DNA of 58,769 nucleotides from Marinobacterium sp. (GCA_025800125.1 JAOXSF010000093.1:1-58769); one strand, 5' to 3'. Shown: positions 25,658-36,893, numbered from the stretch's first letter. Numbers and translations: made by a program. The notes: generated by a model from the letters alone, not told the origin.

Positions 25658-27214
25658 ATGCGGAGTAACCTTCCCGTAACAGATACCGAAAGAACATTTC
25701 GAGACGACACGCCTCTTATCTCAACAACTAATCTCAAAGGGCAAATCACATTTGTAAATGATGCCTTTGTGGAAATTTCTGGTTTTGAGCGCGAAGAGTT
25801 GATGGGACAGCCTCATAATCTTGTGCGCCATCCTGATGTTCCGTCCGCTGTGTTTGGCGATATGTGGTCCAAACTTCAATCGGGCCAGCCCTGGATTGGT
25901 ATCGTCAAAAACCGCTGTAAAGATGGGGGCTTTTACTGGGTAAAGGCTTATGTGACGCCGATTCTGGATGACGGGCGCTGTATTGGTTATCAGTCAGTGC
26001 GCACGCTCCCTACGGCAGGCCAGAAAGTTCGTGCCCAAGCCGTATATGAACGTCTCAATGCCGGGCGTCGGCGTTTCTCTCCCCACGATATTCGTGTCTC
26101 TACCCGTGTGATGATTGCAGCACTGATTTCAGCATTAATCCCACTTGCTGTTGCCTGGTTCACCGAGTTTGATCCAGTGTTGACAAGCATCGCCATGGGG
26201 GTCATGGCTGTTGTGGGCATGCTTTCTGCGTACCATGCTGTTGGGCCACTACGGCAGATGGAACGTCTCTCGTTGAATACTATCGACTCGCCGGTATTAC
26301 AGGAAATGTTTGCCAACTCTGTGTCTGAAGTTGGGCAGATTTATCTGGAGAACATGACGCTGAAGGCTCGAGTCAAGGCGGCAAATGTTCGGGTTAACTA
26401 CTCCGTTGGCGAGCTTGAGGCACAGGGTGGTGAAGCAATTAACATTGCTCAGCAAACGAATGAAGCGATCAATCGTCAGGTTGAAGAGCTTGATCGCGTC
26501 TCGCTGCATATCAGTGAATTGTCCTCTGCGATTGAAGATGTTGCGCGTAACGCGACAATGACATCTGATGAAACCCGTGCTGCTAGTGATGTTGCCGCCA
26601 GTGGCCAGTCTGTCGTGGATGGTACTATTGCTTCTATCCGGGAATTGGCCACGGATGTTGAAAGCGCTACAGCACAGATTGCTGCGCTGCATGGTCAGAC
26701 GCAGGATATTGCTACTGCAACCAGTGTTATCACAGAGATTGCTGATCAGACCAACCTGTTGGCGTTAAACGCTGCTATTGAAGCTGCGCGCGCAGGAGAG
26801 CAGGGGCGCGGCTTTGCAGTTGTTGCTGATGAAGTGCGTGAGTTGGCTAAGCGAACTCAGGAATCCACACAGACGATTGAAGCGACTATTCAGCGACTGG
26901 GTCGTGAGTCTGAACAGGTGGTACAGGTAATGGAGGCCAGCCGTGAAAAAGCCCATAGCTGCGTGAACCAAGCGGCTGAAGCGGGTGAGGCGCTGGAAAC
27001 CATTATCAGTACCGTAGCAAATATTGCTGATATGAGTGCCATGATTGCCACAGCATCTACGGAGCAGAGTTCTGCTGCTGATGATCTGACCCATAACGTT
27101 GATACGATTCAGTCTGCAGCACAGTTGGCGAAAGAAGCTGCTGAGCGCACAGAGCATGCTTCTGTAAAACTGGCTGATACTTCCAGAGATATTGTGCAGA
27201 GCGTTACTTTCTGA
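25658..27214 (+). CDS. Aer-like chemoreceptor with N-terminal PAS domain
   Basis: The 518-residue protein has a PAS domain at 1-120 ([42 protein letters not shown], then [19 protein letters not shown]), a hydrophobic segment pair (about 148-190), a HAMP-like linker and the MCP signalling tip ([20 protein letters not shown], about 358-378). This is the layout of Aer, which senses redox or oxygen through PAS-bound FAD and has no periplasmic domain. AGGAGGCAGGT precedes the ATG. The cofactor is inferred from the family. Confidence 0.92.
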   Translation: MRSNLPVTDTERTFRDDTPLISTTNLKGQITFVNDAFVEISGFEREELMGQPHNLVRHPDVPSAVFGDMWSKLQSGQPWIGIVKNRCKDGGFYWVKAYVTPILDDGRCIGYQSVRTLPTAGQKVRAQAVYERLNAGRRRFSPHDIRVSTRVMIAALISALIPLAVAWFTEFDPVLTSIAMGVMAVVGMLSAYHAVGPLRQMERLSLNTIDSPVLQEMFANSVSEVGQIYLENMTLKARVKAANVRVNYSVGELEAQGGEAINIAQQTNEAINRQVEELDRVSLHISELSSAIEDVARNATMTSDETRAASDVAASGQSVVDGTIASIRELATDVESATAQIAALHGQTQDIATATSVITEIADQTNLLALNAAIEAARAGEQGRGFAVVADEVRELAKRTQESTQTIEATIQRLGRESEQVVQVMEASREKAHSCVNQAAEAGEALETIISTVANIADMSAMIATASTEQSSAADDLTHNVDTIQSAAQLAKEAAERTEHASVKLADTSRDIVQSVTF

Positions 27215-27389
27215 TTCTGTAACTACTGTGATGGTTGGTATTGATGCCTGTCAATGCGAACCATCTCATAGCGGAGGAGACTGAAGTTAACCAGAAGGGA
27301 GAGGGTTGTTTAAAACAGAATAATATTCTGAATGAGCCCTGTTACCTGCGGTGTTGCACTCAAATCCGACATCTATAAGGAATATCGGC

Positions 27390-27632
27390 ATGACAATTGA
27401 ACACCATGACCTGCTGCATGAACTGCCAGAGCACCGTGAGCGTATCCATGAGCTGAAAGTAGGTAATGCCCATTTTGCCCGCCTGTTTGATGAGTATCAT
27501 CAGGTCACCAAAGATGTGGAGCGCATGGAATCCGAAATCGAGCCGGTTTCTACCCAGACGGAAGAAGAGCGCAAATTGCATCGCCTGCACCTGAAAGATC
27601 AGTTATATGCGATGATTATCAAAGCAGACTGA
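27390..27632 (+). CDS. YdcH/DUF465 family small protein
   Basis: The 80-residue helical protein matches the DUF465 pattern: HHDLLHELPEHRERIHELKVGNAHFARLFDEYHQVTKDVERME, then LHRLHLKDQLYAMI. It is predicted to form a coiled coil; the function is unknown. The ATG at 27390 is preceded by AAGGAA. A strong terminator follows at 27671-27705. Confidence 0.9.
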   Translation: MTIEHHDLLHELPEHRERIHELKVGNAHFARLFDEYHQVTKDVERMESEIEPVSTQTEEERKLHRLHLKDQLYAMIIKAD

Positions 27633-27670
27633 TTTCTCAATTCTGATTTGCATTGCTGCAGATCAAGGAC

Positions 27671-27705
27671 AGAAAAGCCGACATTTATGTCGGCTTTTCT
27701 GTTTC
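27671..27705 (+). terminator. Rho-independent terminator after the YdcH-like gene
   Basis: AGAAAAGCCGACAT pairs with ATGTCGGCTTTTCT, followed by GTTTCTG. This is a very strong stem. Confidence 0.87.
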
Positions 27706-27938
27706 TGTCATTCGCAATATTGCAGGAACTCTCTGCTGTCGTTTGATGTCTCCAGTTATACGCTGTTTTGAACAGGTCAGGTTTTGAGTAAACCCGGTTT
27801 TGAGTAAGCCAGAATGCCAGATGTCATTTCTCTTTCGGTGCTATTAATGCCGGTGGGGCAATGGGAGTACTGGTTGTCGCTTCTTTTGTGCCGTCGAATA
27901 CTTGCGGGCGATATGTTTCCTGTGCGAGGCGCTTAGTC

Positions 27939-29699
27939 ATGTATAGAGTGTGGGCGCGATTGCTCAGGGTGTTGCAAGTCCTGAGATTACAAGCACTGAT
28001 ATTAATGGTGATCGGACTGTATGCACCACGGGTGCAAGCAGTGCCTGAGCTGGTGCTATACAACGCACGTATTCTGGTGGTTGATGAAAGCTTCAGTGAA
28101 GTTGAAGCGATGGCAATCAAGCAGGGAAAAATTTATGCGATTGGGCGTAACCATGCAGTGCGGGCGTTGGCAGCTCCTTCCACCGTTTTGCTGGACATAC
28201 AGGGGCGCACTATCATCCCCGGATTGATTGATAATCATATCCATGCTATTCGCGCAGCCTGGCGTTGGCACCGTGAAGTACGATTGGATGGTGTGACCTC
28301 CTATCAGGAGGCACTGCAGCGTATATCACAGCAAGCGAAAAAAATACCTGCAGGTGAATGGATCACGGTTATTGGTGGTTTTGTCGAACACCAGTTTCTG
28401 GATCAGCCTGATGGTTTTCGCAGAGCTGATCTGGATATGGCTGCGCCGGACAACCCGGTATATCTGCAGCATCTTTTTGATTGGGGGTACGTTAATAGTC
28501 AGGCTCTGGCGAGAATTGGCGTTGATGCACAAGTACCGTATCAGCAGCGTTCTGGTTTGTTATTGGATAGTACAGGGCTGCCGTCAGGTATTGTGACAAA
28601 GGCAACACAGCGGGCCATCCTTACCGCACTCCCTGAGCAGCAAACCGATACAGGGCGCCAGGGAGTGATGCAGCTGCAGGCATTGCTGAACCAGTTGGGC
28701 ATTACCAGTATTCTGGATGCGGGTGGCTTTGATACATTACCGCAGTACTATCTTCCCTTTGAGCAGCTGGCTGCTGAGCGGGCCTTGACAGTCCGGGTTC
28801 ATTATCTACAGCAGCTTATTCCCTGGGAGAAAAGTTTTCGTGCGCCGCCGGATATGACCCGTCTGAAGCAGGGCGAAAAAATAGCCATTGCCAGCTGGTA
28901 TCGGCGCATTGGTGTTGGAGAGCAGTTATACATGCCAGTGCAGGACTCACTGTCAGCAGCAGCGAGTAGCAGCCTGAACGTAAAAAAAGCGTTCCGGTAT
29001 TATGCGGCCCAGCTTGCTGAAAAAGGTATCCATCTGCATCTGCATGCAGTGAATGATCACAGTATTAATCAGCACCTGGATCAGTTTGAACGTTTGTCTG
29101 AGCGCTATAACCTGCGTCCTTTACGTTGGACTTTTGCTCATGCCGATGGAATCCAGTTATCGACGATCCAGCGGGTTGAAGCGCTTGGCTTGAATGTCGC
29201 TGTACATGCAAGACCCTGGTTGATTGGTTACCGTTTTCAGCACCAGCAAGGCATAGAGCAGGCTGCAATGTTGACGCCTATGAGGTCTTTGACAGAGGCC
29301 GGGCTCGCCTGGGGGTTGGGTTCTGATAGCCCGATTGTTGCCAGCATGAATCCGTTTCATACCCTTGACTGGGCGGTTAATGGCACGATGGTGGATGGAC
29401 GTCCGCTGTCCAGACAAACAGTAAGCCGGCGCCAGGCTTTGGTGGCACATACACGTAACAATGCCCGTTTGCTTTTTGCAGAAAATTCTCTGGGTACACT
29501 GGAGCCTGGCAAGCGGGCAGATCTGGTGGTACTGGATCAGGATTATCTGACTATACCCACGAATCAGATCCGTAATATTCGTCCTCTGGCGACGATGGTA
29601 GATGGGCGCTGGGTTTTCAGTGCAGGGTTGCCCGAATTGGGTTCGAGCTCCACAGGCGTGCTATCAGATCCGCCGCGAGGTTTTTATAATACTCACTGA
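27939..29699 (+). CDS. Exported YtcJ-like amidohydrolase (Amidohydro_3)
   Basis: The product is 586 residues from the ATG at 27939 (GAGGCG nine bases upstream; the frame is open to 27861). A hydrophobic leader (LQALILMVIGLYAPRVQA) suggests export. The metal-dependent hydrolase fold shows LVLYNARILVVDE, the HxH metal site in IPGLIDNHIHAIR, then HLHLHAVNDHSI, TFAHADG and LGSDSPIVASMNPF, and the closing GTLEPGKRADLVVLDQD. YtcJ-family enzymes hydrolyse amide or N-acyl bonds; the substrate is unknown. The metal ligands look complete. It is 28 bases upstream of the Smr gene. Confidence 0.9.
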   Translation: MYRVWARLLRVLQVLRLQALILMVIGLYAPRVQAVPELVLYNARILVVDESFSEVEAMAIKQGKIYAIGRNHAVRALAAPSTVLLDIQGRTIIPGLIDNHIHAIRAAWRWHREVRLDGVTSYQEALQRISQQAKKIPAGEWITVIGGFVEHQFLDQPDGFRRADLDMAAPDNPVYLQHLFDWGYVNSQALARIGVDAQVPYQQRSGLLLDSTGLPSGIVTKATQRAILTALPEQQTDTGRQGVMQLQALLNQLGITSILDAGGFDTLPQYYLPFEQLAAERALTVRVHYLQQLIPWEKSFRAPPDMTRLKQGEKIAIASWYRRIGVGEQLYMPVQDSLSAAASSSLNVKKAFRYYAAQLAEKGIHLHLHAVNDHSINQHLDQFERLSERYNLRPLRWTFAHADGIQLSTIQRVEALGLNVAVHARPWLIGYRFQHQQGIEQAAMLTPMRSLTEAGLAWGLGSDSPIVASMNPFHTLDWAVNGTMVDGRPLSRQTVSRRQALVAHTRNNARLLFAENSLGTLEPGKRADLVVLDQDYLTIPTNQIRNIRPLATMVDGRWVFSAGLPELGSSSTGVLSDPPRGFYNTH

Positions 29700-29727
29700 T
29701 CTGTAAATACTGTTTCAGGAGGCGTCC

Positions 29728-30333
29728 ATGTCAGACCATCATCAAAGAGATTCTCAGGCGACTGATTTTGCACAGTTGATGGCCGGTGACGGTGTTGTGC
29801 GTCAACAGGAGTCCCACCGGGCTGATCTGCTTCATTCTGCTGCACGTCGTGACCAGCAGACTCTGGCTGCCCGGCGTATGGCAGCTGAAGACGGTGAGCG
29901 TGATGGTGAACTTAGCTTACGGCCACTGCCGCCTTTGAACCCTCATGACCCGGTCGCCTGGAAGCGTGACGGAGTGCAGGAGGGTGTGTATCGAAACTTA
30001 CGGTCAGGACGTTATCAGGTGGATGCAAGGCTGGACCTGCATAAAAAATCTGTGGCGCAGACCCGGCAGGAAATCCGCAGTTTTATTGATGAATGTCGAC
30101 GTCACGGCATTCGCACTGTTTTGATCAGTCATGGCCGAGGGCGTCATGAACAGGCGTTGGGAAATCAATTAAAGACGGCACTGAATCACTGGCTTCCTCA
30201 ACTGGATGCCGTGCAAGCCTTTCATTCGGCACAGCCGATGCACGGTGGTCTTGGTGCGATGTACGTCTTGTTGCGTAAAAGCGAAGCACAGCGCCAGGCT
30301 AACTGGGAACAACACCAGAAACGCCAGCGCTAA
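29728..30333 (+). CDS. Smr-domain DNA/RNA endonuclease-like protein
   Basis: The 201-residue protein has a C-terminal Smr domain: LDLHKKSVAQTRQEIRSFIDECRRHGIRTVLISHGRGRH, then LKTALNHWL and HSAQPMHGGLGAMYVLLRK. The DLH and HGRGRH motifs match SmrA/YdaL-type proteins, which nick DNA or cleave RNA. The N-terminal ~90 residues are charged and probably disordered. AGGAGGC precedes the ATG. It may be cotranscribed with the amidohydrolase. Confidence 0.9.
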   Translation: MSDHHQRDSQATDFAQLMAGDGVVRQQESHRADLLHSAARRDQQTLAARRMAAEDGERDGELSLRPLPPLNPHDPVAWKRDGVQEGVYRNLRSGRYQVDARLDLHKKSVAQTRQEIRSFIDECRRHGIRTVLISHGRGRHEQALGNQLKTALNHWLPQLDAVQAFHSAQPMHGGLGAMYVLLRKSEAQRQANWEQHQKRQR

Positions 30334-30520
30334 CTGGCCCTCTGAGCAATTGTCAGCTATATCAGATGTGACCTGCTGCCATTGGTAGAGAGTTGCCTCC
30401 GGGCTTGAGTGGTTTCAGGCGCGGGTGTTAGCCAGTCAGCAGGTTGTTGATGGTTTGCCCGTCAGGCTGCATCTGATAAAGGGGCGAGTATTGCAAGGGG
30501 TGACGTAAAGAGGGTGTGGT

Positions 30521-31129
30521 ATGCGTGAGCAGATAGAAGAGATTCTACGTTACTGGTTTGGCGATATTGTGCAGGGTGATGTCAGCGATGACAGGCATCG
30601 TCTCTGGTGGTCTGGAGATGCTCAGACAGATAGAGCGACTGCATCATTGTTTGGGCGCCAGGTACGTGAAGCACTTAATGGTGACCTGAATCACTGGGCC
30701 GAAAATCCACGTGGTCGGTTGGCACTTATTATTTTGCTGGACCAATTTACGCGTATGGTGTATCGCGGGGACGCTGATGCGTTTGCTGGTGATGTGTTGG
30801 CGCTCAGACTCTGTCAGCAGGGGCTAGAGCGGCAGCATGATCGCGCTCTTGATCATATTGAACGTACGTTTTTTTACATGCCTCTGGAACATGCTGAATC
30901 TCTGGTTGTACAGGATCAGAGTATTGAGTGTTTCACCCGGCTACAGGCAGAGGCTCCCCCACATTTGTGGGCAAAGTTTCAGAATTCACTGGAGTTTGCC
31001 CATCAGCACCGTGATATGGTTGCCCGTTTTGGTCGTTTCCCTCACCGCAATACAGTGCTACAACGCACATCAACCCCCGAAGAACTGGCCTGGTTAAACA
31101 GTAATCATCGTCCCGTCTGGGGGCGTTGA
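30521..31129 (+). CDS. DUF924 family protein
   Basis: The 202-residue protein has the DUF924 layout: EEILRYWFGD, RLWWSG, NPRGRLALIILLDQFTRMVYRGDADAFAGD, FFYMPLEHAESLVVQDQSI, and FGRFPHRN with LGR-like ends. Members have a TPR-like helical fold and no established function. Length is normal. It stands between Smr and tmcA on the same strand. Confidence 0.9.
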   Translation: MREQIEEILRYWFGDIVQGDVSDDRHRLWWSGDAQTDRATASLFGRQVREALNGDLNHWAENPRGRLALIILLDQFTRMVYRGDADAFAGDVLALRLCQQGLERQHDRALDHIERTFFYMPLEHAESLVVQDQSIECFTRLQAEAPPHLWAKFQNSLEFAHQHRDMVARFGRFPHRNTVLQRTSTPEELAWLNSNHRPVWGR

Positions 31130-31327
31130 GTTGTCTTGTCTTGCAGTGTGCAGTTGCCTGTTGTTCCCTGTTCCGGTATGAGTGCGGTTGTATTAATCAA
31201 TGTCCGTTTACTACCGAGCCTTCTTAGTAAGGTGACTCCATGATCTCTGGCGTTGCTGTGCAGTGCATATCATGTGGTGTTGCCAGTTCTGGTAGCCATA
31301 AACTGGCACTATATGAACCGAGACGTT

Positions 31328-33622
31328 ATGAATCTGGCAACACAAATTAAAACGCTGCGAGAACAGGCATATACAGATCAACACCGTCGCTTGATGGTGC
31401 TCAGTGGTAGCGAGCATTGGTGCTGGCAACAGGCGCAGCAGCTGGACCTTGATGAACAGACGGTCTGGTTGGGAGCTGAAGCGCCTGAAATCGTCGAACG
31501 GATGGATGGTAAGCAGGCACAGCGATTATTAGGTCGTACCGTTAGTCAATTAATTATTAATGCCTGGGATGGTCTTAATCCTGATGCGTTGGGCCAGGCC
31601 AGTGGTACTCTGTGTGGTGGTGGTCTATTGGTATTGCTATGCCCGCCACTGGAGCAATGGCCAGACTACGATGACCCTGAGCATAAGGCGATGGCCCCCT
31701 TGCCGTGGAACACGGATGATGTTGGGCGGCGCTTTATTCGTCGACTGGCCGCATTGATTGTACAGGACTCGCGGGTTCTGCTGGTTCGTGAAAAAGACGA
31801 ATGCAGTTCTACGTTACCTGTCGAAGTGCTTGCTGGACAAAACTCGAAGGAGGCAGTTTTCCAGATGCCTTCAGTAGCCGCTATAGCTGAGCAGTCAGAT
31901 ATTGCCCACGAGCCTGAAGATAATACCTGCGTAATACCAACGCTTGATCAGCAACGTACCATTCAGGCTGTGCTTAATACGGCGCGTAATCGGCGCCAAC
32001 CGTTAGTTATCACAGCGGATAGAGGGCGGGGTAAGTCTGCGGCTCTGGGTATGGCTGCTGCTGAACTGTTGAAGCAGGGACGACAGATATGGGTAACTGC
32101 GCCGGGATATCAGGCTTGCCGTGAAATATTTCAGTTTGCTCGTGCTCAGTTGCCTGACGTTGTGATAGAGCGTGGTTCTTTGCGATGGCAGCAAGGTGCT
32201 TTGCAGTACCTTGAACCGGCGGCTTTACTGGCCGTGGAAGCACAGGGCGCTATTGTACTGGTCGATGAGGCTGCTGCCATTCCTGCACCGATGCTGACAG
32301 CATTACTTGAACGCTTTAATCGGATTGTTTTTTCTACCACTATTCATGGCTATGAGGGGACAGGGCGTGGGTTTGCTGTGCGCTTTCGCCAGCAGCTGGA
32401 GCAACGTGCCCCGCGCTGGCGCAGTATCAGTCTCAGCCAGCCTGTGCGCTGGGCCGACAACGACCCACTGGAAGCATTGATTTTCAAAGCACTGCTACTG
32501 GATGCGGAGGCTGCACCTGATGTCAGAGCAGCGCCTGATGCTGCGGTTGAAATATCGCCTGTACAGGTTATAGAACGGCTGGATCGAGATCAGTTGGTGG
32601 CGGATGAATCTTTACTCCGACAGTTGTTTGGTTTGCTGGTGCAGGCCCACTATCGTACGACACCGAGTGATATGCGGTTATTGCTTGATAGTCCCGGGCT
32701 TTCTGTCTGGTGTCTGAGAGAACAGAAATCCGGGCAGCGATCATCAGAGCAACTGTTATCGGAGCAATTATCACCAGAGCAACTGCCATCAGAGCAACTG
32801 CCATCAGAGCAATTATCTCCAGTACTGGCATGTGCGTTGGTGGCAGATGAGGGGCCATTAGCACCAGAGTTGGCCCATGCTGTCTGGGCTGGTCAGCGTC
32901 GTCCGCCAGGGCATCTTTTCCCGCAGACCCTGATTGCGCAAGCTGGTTTTCCTGATGTTGCTGCACTACGTTGTGCCCGGATTATGCGCATCGCAGTGCA
33001 TCCGATGCGTCGTAGACAGCAATTGGGAGCACAGTTGTTGCATGCGATTAAGCAGGATGCCAGCCAGAGGCAGCTGGACTATCTGGGGGCGAGTTTTGCC
33101 ACGTCCGCTGATCTGGTGCCTTTCTGGCTGAAGGCGGGTTATTTGCCGGTGCGAATAGGTTTAACTCGTGACGCTGTGAGTGGTGCTCATGCTGTATTGA
33201 TGATGAAACCTGTTTCGAGTGAAGGGAAGCAGGTGTTTTCTCAGCTGCGGCAGCGGTATAGCGAACAGTTACCCTGGTTGTTACAGAGCGAGCTGGCAGA
33301 GCTTGAAACAGCATTGCTGCCAGGATTGTTGCAGGAAATCAACGTACCACATTCGCTGAATGCCCAGGACTTACTTGATCTGGAGGGCTTTGCTCTGCAC
33401 AGCCGGACGCTGGACAGTAGTCGCTATGCCTTGCGTCAGTTAGCACTGCAATTGTTTGCGCATGGGCCATTACCTGAGCAGTCGGAGTATCGTCAGTTAT
33501 TGGCGCAGCACTTATCCATGCCCGCTATGGGGCGGCCGCGTGAAGTTCATCGAAAGCAGCAGCGGCGGCTGCGAGAAATGGTCGCTTACTGTCTTAAGCA
33601 GCTGTCTGAAACAACTGTCTGA
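31328..33622 (+). CDS. tmcA: tRNA(Met) cytidine acetyltransferase
   Basis: TmcA makes N4-acetylcytidine at the wobble base of elongator tRNA-Met, using acetyl-CoA and ATP. The 764-residue product has the N-terminal DUF1726 region (MVLSGSEHWCWQQA), an RNA-helicase module with Walker A TADRGRGKS (229-237, K236) and VDEAAAIP, a GNAT domain (ARIMRIAVHPMRRRQQLGAQLL) and the tail tRNA-binding domain. A five-fold pentapeptide repeat (SEQL core, residues 472-496) is inserted before the GNAT core. I chose 31328 by homology; 31313 is an alternative. All key motifs remain, so it should be active. Confidence 0.93.
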   Translation: MNLATQIKTLREQAYTDQHRRLMVLSGSEHWCWQQAQQLDLDEQTVWLGAEAPEIVERMDGKQAQRLLGRTVSQLIINAWDGLNPDALGQASGTLCGGGLLVLLCPPLEQWPDYDDPEHKAMAPLPWNTDDVGRRFIRRLAALIVQDSRVLLVREKDECSSTLPVEVLAGQNSKEAVFQMPSVAAIAEQSDIAHEPEDNTCVIPTLDQQRTIQAVLNTARNRRQPLVITADRGRGKSAALGMAAAELLKQGRQIWVTAPGYQACREIFQFARAQLPDVVIERGSLRWQQGALQYLEPAALLAVEAQGAIVLVDEAAAIPAPMLTALLERFNRIVFSTTIHGYEGTGRGFAVRFRQQLEQRAPRWRSISLSQPVRWADNDPLEALIFKALLLDAEAAPDVRAAPDAAVEISPVQVIERLDRDQLVADESLLRQLFGLLVQAHYRTTPSDMRLLLDSPGLSVWCLREQKSGQRSSEQLLSEQLSPEQLPSEQLPSEQLSPVLACALVADEGPLAPELAHAVWAGQRRPPGHLFPQTLIAQAGFPDVAALRCARIMRIAVHPMRRRQQLGAQLLHAIKQDASQRQLDYLGASFATSADLVPFWLKAGYLPVRIGLTRDAVSGAHAVLMMKPVSSEGKQVFSQLRQRYSEQLPWLLQSELAELETALLPGLLQEINVPHSLNAQDLLDLEGFALHSRTLDSSRYALRQLALQLFAHGPLPEQSEYRQLLAQHLSMPAMGRPREVHRKQQRRLREMVAYCLKQLSETTV
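32741..32815 (+). repeat. In-frame 15-bp tandem repeat inside tmcA (5 copies)
   Basis: Five units close to CCATCAGAGCAACTG encode SSEQL, LSEQL, SPEQL, PSEQL and PSEQL. The unit length keeps the frame, so gain or loss of copies alters only a surface loop. It is bounded by normal TmcA sequence. Confidence 0.9.
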
Positions 33623-33804
33623 ATGTGCTGGGTAGCCCAGAGGAGACGTACCTTTGCGTTGCTCATGGGCTATATCACTATTAGCAAGTCGTACTATGGT
33701 ATTGGTTTAACCCTGTTGTTGATTCAGGCACAAGCAGGTTGTAACGCAATAGGCATAATAGCAAGCCATTGCTTTTTTGCTTTTATTGAGGAAGGACCGG
33801 CTGT

Positions 33805-35979
33805 ATGGATCTGCTGCCAAATATGCGTCTGCGTAAAAAACTGTATCTGGGGTTTGGTACCATCTCGTTGCTGATTCTGGTTTCCAGCACGGCAGGTTAC
33901 CAGGGTATAAGCACGCTGACGCACTCCCTGGATGACATCAGTGATCAGGAAGTCCCTATTCTGGATGCCGCTAATGAAATGGTTGTGTCCTTGCAGCGCA
34001 GTGAAGCTAGCCTGTTCTCTTATGCGTATGAATCAACTACGTTACAGAAAGCCCCGTCGGCAGAGCACCTCAATATGCTGGAGCAGCGCTATCAGCAAGG
34101 TCTGGATGACTTTCAGCGTAGCAGCCGGTTGATTCTGGAAGGAGGGGTGCTGCCGGACGGTCGACAGATGCAGGCGTCCGATAACACTGAGTTACGTGCT
34201 CAGGTGCAGCAGGTCGATTCGCTACTTCATACTCAGCTTGAACCGGCTGCTGAAAAGTTGATTGAACTGAGCAAAGCCGAAGTCAAGGCGTTGAGTCAGC
34301 GTGATAAAGCGATGGACGCCCTGGAAAATGATCATGAAGTACTGGAAGCGCGATTAGAACAAATGGAACAGCTGTTATCAGAGCGGCTGGTATCACTCAG
34401 TGATAGCGCCCGTTCAGTGGCAGCGTTGCGCTTTATTCAGCAGGGACTGGCACCTTATGTCCGGTTGATGCTGGACAGTCAGCTAAGTCTGCTGCACGCG
34501 CGTACGATTGTAGAAGAGATGGTTCAGCGGACAAACCTCTCAGATCTTACCGAATCGGTTAACCAGTACAAGCATTACAGCAGCCTGTTTCAACAGCAGA
34601 TTACCGTGCTGGAAAAAGGTGGACAGTATCGAGACCATACCCTGGTTCCTCTACTGGAAATGGCTCCGGATCTTAATACTGGCTTGCAGGAATTGACCAG
34701 CTATTACGAGCACTTTTCCAGTAGTGTTGATCAACTATTAACAGCACAACGACTACTGGTTGTAGAAGCTGAGCAGGTTCTGGAGCAGGAACATATACTT
34801 GAAAATATCCAGCAGCAGGCGAGCGAACTGATTTCGCAGGTTAAAGCCGAAGCTGTACAGGAGATGATGACTGCACGTGAGGCGGGTCGTGCATCAGGTG
34901 AAGAGGCGCTGTTCTGGCTGATTACAATTGCAATTGCTGCCAACGTATTTGGTGTCATTCTGGGTACACTTGTCTCTGAATCTATTACCGTACCGCTGCA
35001 ACGCCTGATCAGCATGCTGCGTGATATTGCTGATGGAGAGGCTGATTTGACCCGTCGACTGGATGAAAAGCGTGGTGATGAACTGGGAGAGGTCGGGCGC
35101 TGGTTTAACCAGTTTATTGACCAGGTTTCTGGCATTATCAGTCAGGTTAACCAGGCAACAGTGCAGGTTGCAACACAGGCAGAACAGTTGTCTGCGATTA
35201 CAGGAGACACATCCAGAGGGATGGATCAGCAACATCGTCAAACTGATCAGTTGGCCTCGGCCATGGCTGAAATGGCGTCTACTATCCAGGAGATTGCCCA
35301 TCATGCTGATCAGGCTGCATCGGCATCAAATTCGGCAGATGCCAATGCCATCCAGGGGAACCAGAATGTGCAGAATGCTGTGACTTCGGTAAATGAATTG
35401 GCAGGACAGATTTCTGAAACCTCACAGCAGCTGCAACAGCTGGACCGCCATACTCAGGAGATAGGTAATATCCTTGATGTAATCAAAGATATTGCTGATC
35501 AGACTAATCTACTGGCACTCAATGCAGCGATTGAAGCGGCGCGCGCGGGTGAGAGTGGGCGTGGTTTTGCTGTTGTTGCGGATGAAGTTCGTGTGCTGGC
35601 CAAGCGTACCGATGACTCTACAGAAGAGATTCATTCCCAGATTGAACGCTTACAGAAAGTAGCCCACGATGCGGTTATCTCCATGGAAGAAGGGCTGAGG
35701 CGTGCAGGTGCCAGTGCTGATCTTGCGACCCGTGCGGGTGATGAATTGAGTGATGTGATTCGTGAGTTTGATGAAATTAATAATATGAATCGTCAGATTG
35801 CTGTGGCATCAGAACAGCAGATCACCGTGTCGGATGAAATCCATCAGAACCTGCATACGATTAATAATATTACCGCCCAGACTTCATCTTCAGCCAGTGA
35901 AACAGCTGATAGCAGTGCCGAACTTTCTCGCCTGGCTGCGACGTTGAAAGATCTGGTCGGGAGGTTCAGGACAGCCTGA
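33805..35979 (+). CDS. Methyl-accepting chemotaxis protein with large periplasmic domain
   Basis: The 724-residue receptor has a first membrane helix at about 14-34, a helical periplasmic domain of ~330 residues rich in Gln/Glu/Leu heptads, a second helix at about 368-392 ([20 protein letters not shown]), a HAMP domain, and the MCP hairpin with its tip [20 protein letters not shown] near 563-583. The long helical sensor suggests a double four-helix bundle (helical bimodular type); the ligand is unknown. GAGGAAGGA lies upstream of the ATG. A receiver-domain gene follows 130 bases later on the same strand. Confidence 0.92.
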   Translation: MDLLPNMRLRKKLYLGFGTISLLILVSSTAGYQGISTLTHSLDDISDQEVPILDAANEMVVSLQRSEASLFSYAYESTTLQKAPSAEHLNMLEQRYQQGLDDFQRSSRLILEGGVLPDGRQMQASDNTELRAQVQQVDSLLHTQLEPAAEKLIELSKAEVKALSQRDKAMDALENDHEVLEARLEQMEQLLSERLVSLSDSARSVAALRFIQQGLAPYVRLMLDSQLSLLHARTIVEEMVQRTNLSDLTESVNQYKHYSSLFQQQITVLEKGGQYRDHTLVPLLEMAPDLNTGLQELTSYYEHFSSSVDQLLTAQRLLVVEAEQVLEQEHILENIQQQASELISQVKAEAVQEMMTAREAGRASGEEALFWLITIAIAANVFGVILGTLVSESITVPLQRLISMLRDIADGEADLTRRLDEKRGDELGEVGRWFNQFIDQVSGIISQVNQATVQVATQAEQLSAITGDTSRGMDQQHRQTDQLASAMAEMASTIQEIAHHADQAASASNSADANAIQGNQNVQNAVTSVNELAGQISETSQQLQQLDRHTQEIGNILDVIKDIADQTNLLALNAAIEAARAGESGRGFAVVADEVRVLAKRTDDSTEEIHSQIERLQKVAHDAVISMEEGLRRAGASADLATRAGDELSDVIREFDEINNMNRQIAVASEQQITVSDEIHQNLHTINNITAQTSSSASETADSSAELSRLAATLKDLVGRFRTA

Positions 35980-36109
35980 GACTTTATGCCTGGTGTAATT
36001 GGGCTTTCATATCCGGTACAGCTGGTAATTTCGCCGGGTTCATCTACTTTGAATGTGGTTATAACGAGGAGTAAAAGGGCGTATCTGAATAGCGTCAGGG
36101 AGGAGAGTT

Positions 36110-36685
36110 ATGTTGCGTGAGCAGCTATTGCAGGGCTTAAATGTACTGATTATCGAGGACAGTGGAGCGATGGCCGGTATACTGGCATCCATGGTGCAGG
36201 CACTAGGGTGTAAAAAGTATGAAATTGCTTCGACATTTACTGATGCCCAGACCTGTCTGGAGCTGAATCGTTACCAGTTAATTTTGCTGGATATTAACCT
36301 TGATCATAACCATGACGGCGTTGCACTGGCAAAATGGATGCGGGAAAGGGATTGGAATTGCTCAGCTCTGCTTATTTTTGTTACCGGTAATACTTCTCGT
36401 ACAGTGGTTGATGCTGCCAAAGATGTAAGTCCTGATGGCTATATCGCCAAGCCACTGTCTCCTGCCCGTTTGACCGCTGTAATCAGCAGAGCGCTGCTGC
36501 GTCGTGAGCGAGCTGGACAGCCTGTTGCCGTTGATACTGAAGATGACTTTCTGAAAGGCGTTGATGAAGTTGTAGTCAATGCCCAGGGAGAAGTTGCTGA
36601 GCCTCAGTGCGCCTCGTCTTCTCTTGATGAGTCTGCAAAAGTGGCTGATACGACCTCTACTGCGGACACCCCCCTTTCTTGCTAG
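36110..36685 (+). CDS. Single-domain response regulator with variable tail
   Basis: The 191-residue protein has a CheY-like receiver: E16/D17 in LIIEDS, phospho-acceptor D61 in ILLDINL, T92 in FVTGN and K114 in IAKPLS. The last ~65 residues are acidic and low-complexity, with no output domain. GGAGGAGAG precedes the ATG. It follows the large chemoreceptor gene and may be part of its signalling chain. The output is presumably by protein contact. Confidence 0.88.
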   Translation: MLREQLLQGLNVLIIEDSGAMAGILASMVQALGCKKYEIASTFTDAQTCLELNRYQLILLDINLDHNHDGVALAKWMRERDWNCSALLIFVTGNTSRTVVDAAKDVSPDGYIAKPLSPARLTAVISRALLRRERAGQPVAVDTEDDFLKGVDEVVVNAQGEVAEPQCASSSLDESAKVADTTSTADTPLSC

Positions 36686-36893
36686 TGCGTCTTTTGCTGT
36701 GCTGTTTGTTGTCCAGGCTGGATAGAACCCGGTCAGGGAATCTTAAATATTGTATGGCGGTGATATGTAATATGGCTGTTGAGATGGGACTGATAAACTG
36801 GACGGGCGGTATCAGGCACAGGAGCCGTGCCTGGTTCTCACTACAACGTCAGGTTGTTTTATCAGTATATCGAGGGAAATCGAGGGAAATAGT

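Noticed and set aside
33623..33874. Plus-strand frame between tmcA and the chemoreceptor
   Set aside because: No ribosome site; it overlaps the true chemoreceptor start in another frame.
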